Shown: one piece after another, positions 33,801 through 46,513 of the stretch
How positions within the stretch are numbered: the stretch's first letter is position 1
How the letters are laid out: every line of letters starts with the position of its first letter
Origin: Pseudopyrenochaeta lycopersici
Lineage: Eukaryota; Ascomycota; Dothideomycetes; Pleosporales; Pseudopyrenochaetaceae
Direction of reading: 5' to 3'
DNA length: 64,000 nt
Assembly: GCA_003313425.1 (NCBI GenBank)
Contig: NHZP01000006.1
Location: forward strand, 1,178,001 to 1,242,000
Notes under the pieces: generated by a model
Database searches by the model: none
Told to the model about the DNA's origin: nothing
Seen by the model: the letters and a program-made list of their open reading frames with translations, nothing else
Position numbers and translations under genes: made by a program

Positions 33801-36800
33801 CTACTTAAGCTTGACTTTCAATACACCGTTCCAAGCCTCCAGCGCACTTTCCACATATTCTTTCGCGTAGTAGTCTACATCATCATCATTCAGTAGATTC
33901 TGTAGCACCTTACCTGTCGGACCCCACTTGACTTGCGCCTTTATTGCAGCTTGTCCCTTCCTCTTAATCAAACTAATGTAGCTCTGTGCTACATCACGTA
34001 TCGCCTCATAGCATACTTGAGTCTCGCTGGCCAGGTTGTTGACCCAGTCCTTGGGCATTTTGGCTTTCATGGGATGTGTGCTCTTGGGATTTGTCACTTT
34101 CTCGCGGAGATGGTCCACGAGTTTGTTAAGTGCGCGAACGGCTTCGAGCTTCGTATAGCAAGATATGAGCATGTTCTCGTGGAACATCGTCGGTTCGTCC
34201 TCGGGCTTTAAGGTTGTAGAGCCAGGCATGCGCAATTTCTCCATGGCCTTGCGGATCGAACGGACATCTGCCATAAGTTCCTGCAGATCCTCTACGTATT
34301 GTTGCCTCACACTGCCTGGATAGTACGTCTCGACTGTGAATATATGGATATACTTCCAAAGGCTTGTGAGATGTAGCTCTGCGGATGTTTTATTCGCCAA
34401 ACCAGCGGCTACTACATCTGGATGAATTGTGCCTTTGGTTTTCCAGGGCTCGAAATCGCCCCAGTCTCCTTCTCGGTTGAGTAATCTGCTTGCAGACTCC
34501 CATTCAGAGTGACTCTCAAATAACCAAAGTGCGTTTGGGGTAGCATTCGGCATGACGAAGGCTAATGGTCCCGCTGAATCAACGCTCTCGCAGTTCGGGA
34601 ACACAGATTTGTCCACATTGTCTGAGATTTCGTTATAGGCTATATGGGTCAGCGATTAACATTAAAGCCGTGATGCTGAAATGCAAATGGAAGTTGATAA
34701 AATGATGGTTGACTCACTCTTAAAGTCGAGACGAGGTGAATTCTCGATTGACTCTCCCCTCAACCGAGCTATGCGGCGACGCTCTGTGATGCATATGTGC
34801 TTCGTCAAGCTTGAGTTTAGCTTTCGCTTGAGTTGCAATGCGTCTGATGCTTGATCCCAAACGAAAGATGGCATGTCAACACAAAGATAGCTGTCTGTTT
34901 TTCTTTCCATTCTCTCAATTGCACGGATGACAGATTCCAGTTCTTCGTCTGCCGAAAAGCCTTTGTAGCTCTTGTCATCGAAAGGATGCGTCAAAGAGAT
35001 CCTAGAGAGCACGTATGGCGATAATGTGTCCAGAAGCATCTCTTTGCATTTTGTATAACTGTACATTTGAAATGCACATTTTCCGAGACCGAGATTAAGG
35101 TGTAACCGCGCAGCAAGCAAACACAATGCTCTGTTCTCTTTGTCTTGAGCAACCAGATGACGTGCAAGCATGGTAGCCTGCAGAAGCATACGTGAGTTGG
35201 GCGTGACTTCAAAAGGTACCTTCCCATCTTCTTGACAGATGACCTGATGGTGCAGATGAAGAAGGGAATATATGGCTAAGAAGCCTCCATCTGCTTTTCT
35301 GGGTGACGCTACACAAGATCCGATCGCCTTAGTGATCAAGTTTTCTAGAGATTCATAGGTAGGCATTTTCGGCAGTGATATTGTCAGAAGATAGTCGAAC
35401 CTCAAGACATTTAGCTCAGCCACTTGCCATTTTTCAAAGGCAGCCTAAAACAAAGTCAGAAGGCTTTAAACTGAAAGCTTGGAGATGAGAAGATACGTAC
35501 CCTATCAATATCCACTTCGGTTCGGACACCCTTCGTTTGGTCTACAATGAATCTACTGAAGCTCTTTTGATCTTCTTCAGATAATGTTTCTACAAAAGGA
35601 CGCAGGTCGGCAAAGCAAGTGGAAAGCCCAGAATGATACTCCCAGTACTCCTTGCAGTCCGAGAGCATCGGGACACCAATGAAGAGACGTAGTTTCATAT
35701 ATGTAAGGCGTAGGGGGCGATCTTTGGCCTGGAATCCTGCGCCAAAACATTGATCCATGATGGTGGACACCTTCTCAACGCCCCTTCATAGTCAGTATAA
35801 GCGACATAATTAATTTGACACTGGATATCTTACTCTGATCCAGGGTGTATGGTCTTGATTGCGACAAGTAGAGCACCCCATAGATCCCATCTCCAGGCAC
35901 ATAGTTCCCACAAGGACTTGGAATCTTGGGCTACGTTCAACTGTGAAACAGTGTCTTCAATGCAAGAGAGACAGTGGGATTCCAGGGCAAGCCAATCCTC
36001 CTGTTGCCTGAGAAGTCTTGTCTTAAGGCTCGTAAGTTCGTCTCGATATGTTCTCATGAGGCTTTCTAAAGCAGTAGGTGGGTTGTCCCAAAGTGCGAAG
36101 AGTTCAGCGCATCGATCTTGTCGCCTGTAGATGTCGGCCATGAATCTCAGATCTCTTATATCCTTGACTGCTATAGGATCATCCTGTAGTGAATGAGTAC
36201 GACATGAGGATTCAACATGCAAGAAATGATAAGGAGATCATACCGGAGATGCTTCATATGCTTGCTTCATCAGTTTGCGAACCATGCCATACTGAATTTG
36301 AGCCATCTGGCCAGCGCTGTTCAACTCATTTTGTTTCTGCTCAGCTGCAAACTGAATTGCGAGGATGAAAGTATAGTGACTTAATTTCTTGGAAGGTGAT
36401 CCTTCTTTGTTGTAGTTCAGAACTGCCTACAGCGTATTAATCTTCCTCGTTGTCGAAAGTAAATGGTTGAAGGGCCAAAACTTACAAAGCGAACATCCTC
36501 CCAGCAGTCCTCACCCATTGCTGTACTGAATAGAACGTCCCATACCTCTTGCCTTTCTTTCTTACGCTCTAAGGCTTTTGCGGCGCTCTGCCACGGCTTG
36601 AGGAGTTCAGAACCAATAGAGCTGATACTAACAGCTTCGGGCGTTGACCTCCTTGTGGCTTCTATGCAGAGTCTATAAAAATAAGATAGCAACCGAGTAT
36701 CCGTCAGTCCTGGCTGCTGAGAAATCTGAACTAAGCGACCCAAGACGAGACTGGGGTCGTTGTTCTGCTGAAGAGCCAAATCCGCCCTCCATGTCTGTGC

Positions 36801-36964
36801 AAAAATCAGAGTGAGACTGACAACTTTGTGCGAAAGAAATTTACCAAAAGAAACGGGTTCTTCGGATTCTTTTTGAGCGCCTTTTCCACCACGCCGACTG
36901 CGAATTTCGGTTTGGGGTAGTCACGCTGGGCCTTGGAGAGCTTATCCCAGTTATTAAAGGCCAT
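33801..36964 (-). CDS. MDM20: N-terminal acetyltransferase B auxiliary subunit Mdm20/Naa25
   Basis: The non-catalytic, ribosome-anchoring subunit of NatB, which with Naa20 acetylates nascent Met-Asp/Glu/Asn N-termini. Seven exons on the minus strand: 36964-36845, 36794-36486, 36426-36244, 36183-35834, 35783-35501, 35444-34718 and 34639-33801. Introns are 50-78 nt and all phases match, giving 936 aa. The start MAFNNWDKLSKAQRDYPKPK opens a helical TPR-type repeat protein (KALKKNPKNPFLLTWRADLAL is the first helical hairpin). The middle of exon 6 contains the conserved FDYLLTISLPKMPTYE and QMYSYTKCKEMLLDTLSPYV blocks. The C-terminal helical region ends in AWNGVLKVKLK. The size is normal for Mdm20/Arm1-family proteins. 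Confidence 0.9.
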
Positions 36965-37545
36965 GGCGGCAATCGCTCTGAAGCTAGATTTGGCTATGCC
37001 AGAAGAAAGAAAAATCGACTGATAATGACTGGATGATGGTAGGAAACATGTAAAAGTGAGTGCGTAGATACGCTTGCGATGGTGGGGATGTATAACGATC
37101 AGAGAAACCATCAGTATTTGTGGCGGAAGTTGTTGGCGAGTCTCGGCTGCAACTACCCTTTCGCCGGGGGCGGTGTCCAGTCCGATGGTATTTGTTCACT
37201 CCACACTTGCTCCAAATGTGACATCTTCCCACATTCAGCTATGTGTCAGACAAAGGCGCGCCAAATATGGAGGGGATGAAAAGTTTAAATGGCCTATGAT
37301 GCTAGTCAACGAGGTTTGACTCAGCGTGCGAAGTATGAAAACGATACGCGAGGCCATCGACCTTTACTTTCAATGATCAAACCACCACAGTATGAAAGAA
37401 TGACAAGACATGGCGAAATTGTTGTAGCGAAAGCATAATTTGATTGTCTTTTAATCTGTGCAACCACGAAATATGGACAGCCATGAATTCAATCTACACA
37501 CAAACCAACTATTCAATAAAACCCCAAATTTATGCCCTGCTAATT
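36965..37545. other. Intergenic region
   Basis: Promoter of Mdm20 and 3' flank of Pan1, both transcribed leftwards. No feature seen. Confidence 0.55.
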
Positions 37546-40500
37546 TTACAGAACCCTCCCAGCAGTACTCGCAGTGCTCCTATCCTTGGTCTCCACCTTC
37601 CTCAATCCCTTACCCGCTGCAATCTCTCCTAGAAGAGCCCCTCGGTTCGGCATTCCACCTGGGGCCTTGAAGCTTGGCATGGGCGGTGGGGGAGGCGCTG
37701 CACCACCAGGAGGGGGTGGCGGTCCTGGAGGAGGTGGAGGAGCAGAACCCGCTGGCATTGGTGGCGGAGGAGGAATTCCTGATGGAGGTGAAGACACTGC
37801 GGGGCTCTCCGCACGGGGGCTCTTGTTGTCCATTGAAGAGAGAGGGCGCGGTGGTGCCATGGTGCCGAAGAGGATGGATGCGAGTTGCTTAGCGCCTCCT
37901 TGGGAGGGTGCTTCGTCATCGTCAGAAGATGAATCGTCAGAGTCCACCACGGACCAGTCATCATCATCAGGTTTTCCTAGTCTTCGAGCTGGAGGACCCG
38001 AAGGTTCATTGAACGTAGGTGTAGCAGCTTTGTTGGCATTCTCCTGAGTCAGGCGATGGAACGGGTTTGTGGAGACCTCGCTGGTGTTACTGGGTGGGGG
38101 AGGCGGCGTAGAGGCACTATTCTCCTGGCTGGACAAGGCCATCTTCTTCAAGAAGGGGTTTTTTGTCTCTGTGTCACCATGACCAGGATGAGGACTGGTC
38201 AGAGAAGACGCAGGAGGGCTTGCAACAGAGGACGGTGGTGTGTTGTGTTGATGGGTGGCCTGTGGCATAGGCGGTGCTAGGGGTGGTGCCAAGTCACGCG
38301 GGAGCTCCTGGCTGGCAGTAGGTGTGGGATCTTGTGGAGTGATGTTTTGAGGGCCATCGTCGTCGGACGACTCATCGTCATCCAAAGCTTCAAGCTGCAA
38401 TTGCAACTGTCGCTCACGCTCACGAGCCGCCTCGATCTCCGCACGCTGATTGGCCAAGCGCGCCTCCTTCTCTTTTGCGTCTTTTTGGGCAGCTTCCCTC
38501 CGCTTCCTCTCTTCAGCTTTCTTGAGTTTGCCTTGCTGGACCTGCTCTTCCAAGGCACGAAGCCTGGCCTGTGCAGCCTCGCGTTCTCTGGCCAACTCAT
38601 CTTCTTGTTTGCGTTCTTCATCCCTAGCAATTGTGTTAGAAGCCAAAAATACACGGTTGGTATGGTACTTACTCCATGCGTTTCCTCTCTGATTCTTGGG
38701 CCTCTTGTTGCTCACGGATAGCCTTCTCGGCCATCTCAGTTTCGACCCTCTTCGCCTCGGCTTCGGCTTGCTTGACGTCGTGTTGTGGGACGTCGATCTT
38801 ATTCTTGCGTGAAGCCGGCGGCGGTGGTGCTGGTTTCTTGCCACTCCCTTTGGATGTGACAGGGGGTGCAATTGAGTCATCGTTGAGACGTCTTTGTCTT
38901 TCCTCTTCACGGCGAGCATCTTCCTCCTCAGCCTGGCGAAGTTTTTCTTCACGCTCTTTTTTCTCCCGCTCAGCACGTTGTTGAGGGTTCTCGCCAGCTT
39001 TAGCAGGAGCTCGAATGCCCAATGCAGCCAATCGCTCAGCCATTCGGGCCTCAGCTTGCTGCTTAATGAAAGCAGCGCGTTCTTCGGGAGTCTTGTAAGA
39101 AGAATAGGATCCGCCACCAGACGTGGTGGATAATGGACGAGCTGGAGTTTCAGTGCTGGCGGCAGGGCTATCATACCTGGAGGATGTCGTAGGGCGAGCC
39201 TCCTCAGACCGAGCCGATGACCTATAGATGTCACGTGACGAGCTTATTGCTATTAGTTCGGCGATTATCAGCGTGGGCAATAGTACTTACTCCTCCTTGC
39301 GAATGCGAGATGCTCGACTACTGCGCTGAAGATCGAAGATGAAGTCTTTGACATCGTCTTCTACCCCAAGTGCTTCTTCCCACCTACGACGTTCATGCTC
39401 GCTCGTGTTGTCGTGTCCGCCTTCCTTGAGACTTGCCTCCAGTCCTTTGCTGTATTCGTTAACGCTGTCCTCTACATCACGGATCATGCGCTCATTATTC
39501 TCCTTCTCCGCTCGGATCCGCGAACTTTCTTTTTCCAAGCGCTCTGTAGCTGCGCCAGTATCATCAGCAGCTGGAGCGGGTTTCCCTGTTAATGCAGCAG
39601 AACGTGCTTGCATCATAGCTTTAGCACGAGCCTTCAACCGGTCTGACTCGGTTACGGCGCCGCCGGGTCCAGTGCCGACGATAGTCGAAGCGGATCCTGG
39701 GTGTGCTTTGGCATCTTTAAGCCTGAAGAGCTCCAATTGAGCATCCGCGATTTCTCGCTCTGTCCGACGTACGTTAGACGCAAGCTCGGGTAAGCGATCT
39801 GTCAAGGTTTGAAGCTGACGCTTCAGAGCGCGACGCTCTGCATCGGAATCGTTAGATCGCAACGATGCCTTAGGGTGAGCGTCAATGTCTTCTTGTATCC
39901 TGCGGATGCGGCGGTACAGGTCTTCCGCTTCGCGACGATCGCGACGGTCAAGCGCATCATCCTCATCCGCCGCATTTTCGTCGCGCGTATCCATAGCATC
40001 CAACAGAATCTGCTTCTCCTTGACTGATTTCCTGAGCTGATCGAGAGACATCTCGTCTGACCGCTCAGACGAAGGAGAAGCTGGCTGCGCTGGGGAAGGA
40101 GAGCGACCCCCTGCACCGAGACGACGTCTGGCGCTTGACTTATATCCAACGTTGTCGTCATTGTTCCGGAAGACAGTAGCATCCTTTCGTCCACCAGCTT
40201 GCGGGCTTCCGGATCGGAAAGAGTGGGATTTGAGATAGCTGACACCAGTGCGTTGAGGTTGAAGGAAAGCACCCGAATTCTTTCTATCTTCAGCATCTCC
40301 GCGAAGCAACGATTTCATTGCCCCAATGGAGTCATTAATGTTGCGCGTAGACGGCGGCACCAGCTCAGGAGGTAAGCGAGCGGGAATAGGGTATCCATTC
40401 AGCTTGCGGTAGATGAGATGCATAGCAACGGCGAACTCATCAAGGTTAAGACGACCACGGTCAGCGGAGTCGGCGAGCGTCCATACTCTCTCGAGGTCAG

Positions 40501-41904
40501 ATTTGGGAAGGCCACTCTGTCCGAGGATCTCAAGAGCTTGATCTCCGCTTATGTAGCCTTTGCCGAAACCATCCCAGGCTCTGAATGTATCATCATACAG
40601 CTTCTTCTCGCCCTTGGTAATGGCCCATGGGATAGTAGCATTGCCGGTCAGTCCAGCAGTGGTATGAGAGCCGCTTTCCCGTCCAGTTTGAGGCATCATT
40701 CGCGAAGCAAGAGCTTCAATGTTTGGCAATCCGGTAGCAGGCGTGTTCACCAAGCCCCACTGACCTGGCATACCTGTAGGTTGAGCATTAAGAGGGGCCA
40801 TGCCCATGCCAGTTTGACTTGGCGTCAAATTATTGCCGAAACCTGTCGGCATGGGAGGCATAGGTGGTCGTGGACCGTTATAGCCTCCTGGAGCTTGTCC
40901 GAATCCAGTTGCCTGGGGTTGCATTCCCATTGGCTGTTGACCAAAACCAGTAGGCTGAGAGACCATGGCGGACAGCAATGCGCTGTTCGATGGTTGTGGC
41001 TGCGGTTGCTGAATCGTAGGAGGCTCATCAAACTTTGGAGCATTGCTTGCTGGTGTATTTCGACCCGAAGCCTGGTCCTCCGCAACACCGAATGAAATGA
41101 TGTCCACCATGCTTGATACCTCATTCTTGACACGGTCAGGCAGGGTGTTCGGTAGATCCTTGCCAGTCAACTTGAGATTGCATAAGTACATGGCGAGCGC
41201 GAATTCGGGGAACAGCAGCTGGCCTGACTTGGTGGTGTCCGACAGTGTCCTGGTTCTGTTAGTAATGATCAATTCGAACTTGATCGCCATATTCACCAGA
41301 TGTGTGAGAGAGCATCCCCCGGCAGTTTAGATCGCAGCAAGAGATCCCGCGCCTGGTCTCCCGAGAGCGCTTGTGCACTACCAACTGCAGATTTGAACAA
41401 CTGTTCAAACTTGGCCTGATCCTGCGCCGTGATGAAGGATAGCCTTATGTTTGGTATCTTGCTTGTCTTCGCGGGGACAGGCGGTGGCACAGATGAGGCA
41501 GAACCTCTGAAAGAATCCGCCATCTGTGCCGAAGTCAAGCCTGTGGGTTGCGGTCGTTGGGGTTGCGCAGGAGGCTGTTGCTGCTGAGGCGGCGGCGGTG
41601 GCGGCGCGCCAGTTTGGAAAGATTGCTGCTGCAGAGGTTGCTGTTGCTGGAACTGCTGGGCCTGTTGTCCTGGGTAGCCTGTATACTGAGGTTGCTGCTG
41701 TTGCTGCTGCCCAAAGCCCTGCGGCTGGCCCGGAAAGCCAGTGAACTGTTGTTGCAGTGGAGCTCCTCCAAAACCCGTCGGCTGAGGAGCCATCCCGCCC
41801 TGAAAGCCTCCCGGTTGCTGGAATGATTGCTGCTGCTGACCATACTGAGGAGCCCCAGGTCGGGCGCTATTGCCCCCTAAGTACGAATTGGACCCAGAGA
41901 ACAT
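37546..41904 (-). CDS. PAN1: Actin cytoskeleton-regulatory/endocytic scaffold Pan1
   Basis: An endocytic coat scaffold that activates Arp2/3 and links clathrin adaptors to actin. Exons on the minus strand: 41904-41297, 41249-39291, 39221-38673 and 38623-37546 (introns 47-69 nt), 1,397 aa. In the first intron the acceptor after AACCAG restores [12 protein letters not shown]; the upstream AG would create a stop. Residues 1-150 are Gln/Gly-rich with QPTGFGG-type repeats, related to Prk1-kinase target motifs. The first EH domain is at about 150-245 and the second at about 408-500 ([22 protein letters not shown] loop [13 protein letters not shown]). Long coiled coils (about 640-1100) follow, then an acidic [12 protein letters not shown] stretch, polyproline blocks, and a C-terminal WH2 actin-binding motif ([18 protein letters not shown]). 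The order is that of fungal Pan1. Confidence 0.95.
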
Positions 41905-42144
41905 GGTGGGCGAGCTATCGCGATTCGATTAAAGCTCTTGATGTATGCGCATGCGGAGTGACTGCTAGGAATATACAAGAAGCGCACACGAGCGGTAATG
42001 GTGGGAGAGGTGGTGAGGTTGGACTGTCCGTGCTGTTGGTCCAAGTCCATAGGTGTATTGCGCTAGTGGAGCTTAGTCGTCATGCAGCATGCGAGCTCGT
42101 CGTCTAAGCCTCCGCAAGGACGACTCCCTCAGAGCACCACCAAC

Positions 42145-42437
42145 ATGTCCAAGGAACAGAACGGCGACGTCCCAGCAGCGAATCCAGATGCCGAGTTCGC
42201 TCAGGTGCATATATTTAATGAGCCTGTATTTGCAAGTGCTAATGAACAAGTCAGGCCTACAAGGATCTACAACGCGGCGAACGGACGGCAGCGGCTCTTG
42301 AAAATCACCTCGATTCCCTCGAAAAGAAGATTGAAGAGCTCCTAGCACAGGCAGAAAAAGCAGACCAAGCCATGAAAGCTCACCCAACATCAGCAGCAGG
42401 GAAACTCTCAGACGATGAAGGCAAGGGCGCCTCTTAA
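42145..42437 (+). CDS. Small coiled-coil protein (77 aa), function unknown
   Basis: Two exons, 42145-42204 and 42264-42437, joined across a 59-nt GT-AG intron. The product is 77 aa beginning MSKEQNGDVPAANPDAEFAQ and continuing with ERTAAALENHLDSLEKKIEE and LLAQAEKADQAMKAHP, ending in an acidic GKLSDDEGKGAS tail. The middle is a heptad-like amphipathic helix. The unspliced frame runs to a different stop and lacks this helix, which supports the splice. It lies between the start of Pan1 (divergent) and the 3' end of Mri1 (convergent). I do not recognise the family. Confidence 0.68.
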
Positions 42438-42687
42438 ATCCATAAGCCTGGCGAGTAGACCCCGCAACTACGGATCATATAATCTCACGAGCACCACGAC
42501 CGTAACGAATTACAAAGATAAGGAAGATAGATAGACAGGGGTTCAGATTTTGAACATAAATGCTTTTGCAATAAAATGTAGTGTCGTATGCGCCGTTGTG
42601 TTTTGTTGCAATGCGTCGATCGTGAAGCATCGCTCAAAAGCTCTCCAGAGGATCTTGTTCGGTATGTAACCGTAACAGACAGCTTTT

Positions 42688-43912
42688 TCAGCACCCGCCG
42701 ATAGTGGACGGCTTCACGTCCAAGCCACCCACCTTGAACGCCTCTTCCAAGTGGAATACTCCAGCACTATCTTTCTCAAATACGCCCACCTCGGTGATGA
42801 TGCCATCAATCAGTTCAGCAGGAGTAACATCAAAAGCGGGATTCCACACTCCGATGCCATTCGCTGCTATGCTGATCGTTTCGACGATTCCAAGATCCAG
42901 AGTGACGCCATCATGCCTTGGTCCCTTGACAAGCGTAACCTCTTTCCCAGGCCGCTCTTCTATGACGATGTCTGCTCCAGACTTAGTCTTCAGATCGATG
43001 GTCGTCCTTGGCGCAGCAACCAGGAATTTCACGCTATGATGCTTAGCAAGGATGGCTAGTGAGTAAGTTCCAATCTTGTTGGCAGTATCTCCATTCGCGG
43101 CTACACGGTCAGCACCAACCACGATACCGGCAATGTTCTCGCTTTCTCTACGCAGTCGAAGCAACGCTGCCGCCATGGAGTCAGTTATCAGGGTGGCTGG
43201 AATCTTGTCATGTACTAGCTCGAATGCTGTGAGTCTCGAGCCTTGGTTGTATGGCCGGGTTTCGGAGCAGAAGGCATGTTTTAGGGTACCATTGGAGTGC
43301 AGTGACCGTATCACACCCAGTGCAGTTCCATATCCGGCAGTCGCAAGGGATCTACCATCTTAGTAAGTTGAAAATTGTAGGCAGAAAGGTTGCATACCCA
43401 GTATTACAGTGCGTCAGCATGCTCACCGGCCCCTTGTGCCCTGCTTCTGTATTCTTCACTATCCACTCCGCACCATACTTGCCAATATTCTCATTGTCGC
43501 TCACATCATCAACCAACATCTTCTCTGCTGCAGTCACGTACGCTTCCCTCACTGCATCCCCGTCTGCTCCTGGTTTCGCAGCAGCGTCCTCAGTAATTTC
43601 CCTGAGCTTGCCAGCCGCATCCGCCAGATTAACTGCAGTAGGACGGCTCGTGACTAGGTAGGCCAACTTCTCCGTGATGAATATTTTGACTTCTTCGGAA
43701 ATTGACGAAAGCTTCATATTGCTCAGCTCTACTGCTAGGGCTAAGGCGGCTACGATTGCGATTGCAGGCGCTCCTCGCGTCCGCATCTCCTTGATGGCAT
43801 GCCATGCATCAGTGCTCGAGTAGATGTGATCATACTCCTCGGCGTGAGGTAGTTTGAGCTGGTCGAGGATTTCGAGCTGACCTCGAGAGTACTTGATTGC
43901 CTGGAGCACCAT
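42688..43912 (-). CDS. MRI1: Methylthioribose-1-phosphate isomerase
   Basis: The enzyme isomerises 5-methylthioribose-1-phosphate to the ribulose form in the methionine salvage pathway that recycles methylthioadenosine, a polyamine-synthesis by-product. Exons 43912-43398 and 43351-42688, with a 46-nt intron, give 392 aa. The splice restores the hallmark [19 protein letters not shown]. Other family motifs are [19 protein letters not shown] near the N-terminus, [19 protein letters not shown], and [20 protein letters not shown] with the catalytic Asp. The active-site Cys lies in THCNTG. The C-terminus is the conserved [18 protein letters not shown]. The fold is shared with eIF2B regulatory subunits, but the catalytic Cys and Asp identify the isomerase. 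Confidence 0.95.
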
Positions 43913-44945
43913 TGTAGTAGCCCTGGTAGTTGGTGGCTTGGATTATGGTGTTGCTGAAAATTTCAAGATGGTGAGCGTTGGGTTGCGATCGCCCAATCTG
44001 CCATGTGCAGCCCTGCAACGCCACAAAAGCACGTGCTACTTCGCATTTGGAAGGGACAATGAGGCTTGACACTGAAGGGTACCTGATCGCAGGGCGCCCA
44101 GACCCTAGGAGGAATTCTACTGAGGACCGCTGCCGTTGTATCCTAGCGGATCATGGCTGATGACGATGCCGGTCACATGCCAAAACTTCCAAGACCTGGA
44201 AGTCGGGTCGCTAGGGGATGGAACCGCTTCTGGCAGGAGCAATCGGCCGGCTAGTCGCAGGTCAGCGCTGTGTCTCCGCTCAAAAGTACACCGTAAGAAT
44301 CGAATTGCACGGCCGCCCGTCGTGACTAGAGGAGAAAGGCATTCAGAGGCGAGTATCTCTGCTAGTAGTCTGATGGCCATCAAAAGACCGAGCCAGCGTT
44401 CGCCAGCCCTACGGAAGAGCCGCAAAAAGTAAGGCGCTGCACGGAGCCGATTGGTGGCATAGGAGCCAGCGCGAAGCTCGGAAGCGGCGAGGCGCGAATT
44501 TCACAGGGTCAAAGGCTGGATGACGATGCCGACCCTAGCTACCCCTTCACCCTCCTTAGCCCTCGATTGACCATACTTTCCTTCTTCTTGTCGCTTTCAA
44601 TCTCCCTTCTGTGCGTACCTCGCCGCGCCTGTATATATTCCGCCGCATGAGTACTGCACTGTCCAATCCTTGACGTTTTCGGAAAGCACGCCCGCCTCCT
44701 CTACACACTATTCGCGGACAAAAGCGACCCACCTGCTCCTTCAGTATTTATCGTCCCCAACAACCTCGAGAGGGGTTTGTCCAGCCAGAAAGTCGCCCTG
44801 CGCATGTGCGCAACTCAGCCAATCGTCTCTCCTTGCTCTCGATTCTGAGACCAACAACTGGCCCCTCGACCACTGAACGTGCCTTGAGCAGCGAAACCGA
44901 GATCGCCACACCAGCCGCCCCGCGCAATCGCAATTGCTTATAACC
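43913..44945. other. Divergent promoter region between MRI1 and IZH3-like genes
   Basis: About 1 kb with C/T-rich tracts near 44540-44620 on the plus strand. Overlapping frames of about 100 codons near 44117-44432 on both strands have no motif. No additional gene is called. Confidence 0.5.
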
Positions 44946-46513
44946 ATGCCCCTCATGCCGCGCTCAAATTCGAGTGTCGGGGTCAGTACCGCCGTTATGA
45001 CTTCGCAAGAAGAGCCCATCCAGCCCTCATATCGAGGATATGGAACTTTCGCTACGCAACGGCAAAGACGGCACTCGTGGCACACAAGACCGTGCATGCA
45101 AGAGGCCGAAAATTTCCAGATACTGGTATGCAATACAGCGTACTCGCAGCCTTGTTACAGAGCTAATTATCATCGTAGCTGCGCAATTTCCTGGCCGAAC
45201 TGAATTGCAGATTAGATTTTCTAGAATCGTACGGCCACATCAAGTACGATGCCGGCGTCGAGTACGCATACAGCACACTCCTTGCGGTTCGCGAATCGTG
45301 CTCGAAGATATCTGATGGCGCAATTGAAGCAGGAAGGCGGCAAGCAGCCGTCTTTGTCGAGACGCTCGAGGAGCGGTACCAAGAGGCGCTGGAAAGAAAA
45401 GAGACGCTAGGGGAAAAGGTCTTGGAAGGAATAATACTCATGGACTCATATCTGACCGAATTTGAGACACGCGCATACGCATTGGGAGACGGGTCTATAA
45501 CCTCGTATGCACACGAGTTTTATGAGGAGGGCAGGAGGAAGATGGACGAGGGCTACGAGATCGCAAAAGGTGTCGTTGATGGCGGATTAGACAAAGCCCG
45601 GAGAGCGCGCGAAACGATCGAGCTTACAATCGAGCACGCGGTCCAACGAGCGCTTGCTCGCGCAAAGGAGCACGGCCTAATTCACTACGAAGACCTACCA
45701 GAGCCCTGGCGGGTCAATCCCCATATCCTGAAAGGCTATCGTTTCTCTGAAGGCAAATGGGCATGTGTCCGCTCTGTCGTCAGCATACACAACGAACTCA
45801 TCAACATCTGGACGCACCTGCTAGGCTTTCTTATGGTCCTCGCTCTCGCCTTCTATTTCTACCCTTCCAGCCACAATTTTAGCATGTCAACCAAAGCAGA
45901 CATTTTCATCGCAGCAGTATTCTTCTTTGCTGCTTGCAAATGTCTAGCCTGCTCGACGATTTGGCACACAATGAACAGTATTTCTCACCAAACGCTTCTC
46001 GAGCGTTTCGCTTGCGTCGATTACACCGGCATCTCTTTACTCGTTGCTGCGTCCATCATGACCACTGAGTATGCCGCGTTCTACTGCGAGCCCGTATCAC
46101 GGTGGTCTTATATGACGATCACCGCCCTCCTAGGTATTGGTGGTATCATCCTCCCCTGGCACCCTACTTTCAACCGCGCGGACATGGCTTGGTTGCGTGT
46201 CGTGTTCTATGTCTCCCTCGCCCTGACTGGCTTCCTTCCCTTCGGTCAGCTCGCCTATACCCGGGGTGTTGAGTGGGCGCAGTACTTCTACGCGCCTATC
46301 ACCAAGAGTCTAATTGTATACGGCACCGGTGCGTGTCTGTACGCCAGCAAGACGCCCGAGCGCTTTTTCCCAGGCATCTTTGACTATATCGGATGTTCGC
46401 ACAATATCTGGCATCTGGCTGTATTGGGAGGTATCATCTTCCACTACATGGCTATGCAGACAATGTTTTCATCAGCTTTGACGAGGGCGCAGACGAGCTG
46501 TTCAGTCTACTGA
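44946..46513 (+). CDS. IZH3: PAQR-family (AdipoR/haemolysin-III type) seven-TM receptor, Izh3-like
   Basis: Exons 44946-45125 and 45179-46513 (53-nt intron, phase 0) give 504 aa. The first about 200 residues are cytosolic and partly helical, as in yeast Izh3. The membrane core begins after LPEPWRVNPHILKGYRF. PAQR signatures are seen: SVVSIHNELINIWTHLLGF, CSTIWHTMNSISHQ carrying a zinc-ligand His, FACVDYTGISLLVAAS, and SHNIWHLAVLGGIIFHYMAM with the second and third His ligands. Seven hydrophobic segments can be counted. Izh proteins are linked to zinc and sterol homeostasis and resemble adiponectin receptors, with a ceramidase-like metal site. The start at 44946 is the first of two close ATGs. 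Confidence 0.9.

Noticed and set aside
40825..41095. Antisense frames inside Pan1
   Set aside because: Shadow of the PTGF-rich repeat coding sequence.
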